DNA from: Candidatus Rifleibacteriota bacterium
GTDB lineage: Bacteria; Riflebacteria; Ozemobacteria; Ozemobacterales; Ozemobacteraceae
Assembly: GCA_022704885.1 (NCBI GenBank)
Contig: JAKJFO010000110.1
Span: 1-13,726, forward strand
Reading direction: 5' to 3'
DNA: 13,726 nt
Numbering within the stretch: the first letter of the stretch is position 1; every line of letters starts with the position of its first letter. Shown piece by piece: positions 13,078 to 13,726 of the stretch. A program made the translations under genes and the position numbers. The notes beneath the pieces are model-generated. The model saw only the letters and a program-made list of their open reading frames with translations. It had not been told where the DNA came from and did not search any database.

Positions 13078-13726
13078 ATGGCATATACTTGGCCAGCTCA
13101 AAATATGATCGAAGAACAGTATATTAAAGTTGATGAGAAGCCGCCCGGTCGTTGGAAAAGTCCGCTGGCCTGGCTGCTGCTGCTATTTTTCGCATGGTGG
13201 CTGTGGCCGTTTTCGCCAAAATCAACGCCGGCCCGAATTCTGCCGGCCGGCTGGCGGCATTTCTGCCATGGTGATCAGGTCAGAGGTCTCGCGCTTGTTG
13301 GCGACCAGCTCTGGGTTGGTGGCCTGTTCGGCCTGAAACGTTTCGACTGGCACAGCTGTGTCGATACCAGCGCCAGCATTGCTACCGCACCAATAGAACT
13401 GGTCAGAATTGAAGCACTTCTGAACGACCCGGCCGGCAATCTCTGGGTCGCGCACGAACGTGGCCTGGCATGTCTCGATGGTGCCGGTGTCTGGCATGAT
13501 CACACCTCTGCCATGCCCGACCCCAAAGTCATGGCGCTGTGCTGGTCGAAGCAGGGCGAACTGTGGGTCGGCACCTGGCGCGGGGTGGCGGCGCGCTCGC
13601 CTCAAGGCGAGTGGCGGCATTACGGAGTAGACGATGGTCTGCCCGGCGAGCTCGTGCGTGCCATCGTTGCCGATTCAGCCGGCGGAATCTGGATTGGCAG
13701 CTACATTTCGCCGGCCGGTGGTCTGC
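13078..13726 (+). CDS. Membrane-anchored two-component-regulator-propeller-like protein (3' end missing)
   Basis: This open frame runs without a stop from 13078 to the window edge (216 complete codons). A cytoplasmic N-terminus of about 27 residues precedes one TM helix (residues about 28-45, SPLAWLLLLFFAWWLWPF). Then come beta-propeller repeats of the Reg_prop type: LALVGDQLWVGGLFGLKRFD (71-90), LLNDPAGNLWVAHERGLACL (114-133), MALCWSKQGELWVGTWRGVA (152-171) and IVADSAGGIWIGS (196-208). The linker HYGVDDGLPGELV is typical of these repeats. Such propellers form periplasmic sensor domains of kinases or cyclases, or occur alone; the C-terminal output is outside the window. The start is uncertain: ATG 13078 has AGGA only 1 nt upstream, and ATG 13105 has no Shine-Dalgarno. 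TATACT at 13084-13089 could be a -10 favouring 13105. The gene is divergent from the exported module protein gene. Confidence 0.82.
   Translation, partial: MAYTWPAQNMIEEQYIKVDEKPPGRWKSPLAWLLLLFFAWWLWPFSPKSTPARILPAGWRHFCHGDQVRGLALVGDQLWVGGLFGLKRFDWHSCVDTSASIATAPIELVRIEALLNDPAGNLWVAHERGLACLDGAGVWHDHTSAMPDPKVMALCWSKQGELWVGTWRGVAARSPQGEWRHYGVDDGLPGELVRAIVADSAGGIWIGSYISPAGGL

Noticed and set aside
13222..13620. 132-codon minus-strand frame at the right edge
   Set aside because: It is antisense to the propeller repeats, whose motif periodicity (DxxGNLWVA, GELWVGT, GGIWIGS) shows the plus-strand frame is the coding one.
1..13726. CRISPR arrays, insertion sequences, tRNA or rRNA genes, prophage genes
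   Set aside because: No regularly spaced repeats, transposase or integrase motifs, cloverleaf-like sequences or rRNA segments were noticed on reading both strands.

Overview
The window looks like ordinary chromosome of a Gram-negative-type bacterium with roughly balanced GC. It has densely packed genes on both strands, a membrane-anchored hybrid histidine kinase, and exported proteins with N-terminal signal peptides. No phage, transposon, CRISPR, rRNA or tRNA signature was seen. Two secreted proteins carry a cysteine-rich, pilin-associated module. From memory, modules with a 'MYNMDN ... CPDGGTY ... GDL..G...C..HG' pattern are frequent in Candidatus Riflebacteria/Ozemobacteria-like genomes. 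That taxonomic guess is an inference and is weak.

Left part (1-4277), metabolism and housekeeping. The 3' part of pdxS is followed by pdxT; together they encode the two subunits of the DXP-independent pyridoxal 5'-phosphate synthase. Convergent to pdxT, with overlapping stop codons, is asnC, an Lrp/AsnC-family regulator closely resembling E. coli AsnC. It diverges from asnA (ammonia-dependent asparagine synthetase) across a 147-bp spacer that is 84% A+T, the same arrangement as in E. coli. Next comes a small DUF1232 membrane protein whose start region holds a 15-bp perfect inverted repeat. It overlaps a YihX-like HAD phosphatase gene by 8 bp. A yhbY-like ribosome-associated RNA-binding protein follows from its own canonical-looking promoter.

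Middle part (4278-8459), signalling. A 1129-residue hybrid sensor kinase (two TM helices, HAMP, three PAS-like domains, HisKA/HATPase, receiver, C-terminal helical tail) is preceded by a near-consensus sigma70 promoter. A 13-bp palindrome fills most of that promoter's spacer. A cysteine-based tyrosine/dual-specificity phosphatase converges on the kinase gene and overlaps its 3' end by 23 bp.

Right part (8460-13726). An exported single-pass protein carries one copy of the cysteine module. It is followed by an MFS (DHA3-like) exporter and an unrecognised 280-residue protein with a very strong ribosome-binding site. A 512-residue exported protein on the minus strand, with its own strong terminator, holds two tandem copies of the module plus an internal type-IV-pilin-like helix. 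The last gene is a membrane-anchored beta-propeller (two-component-regulator-propeller type) protein that runs off the right end.

The strongest candidate for something undescribed is the cysteine module, seen three times in two neighbouring exported proteins, one of which embeds a pilin-like hydrophobic helix in mid-protein. The long inverted repeat bracketing the DUF1232 start codon is the most striking non-coding signal.
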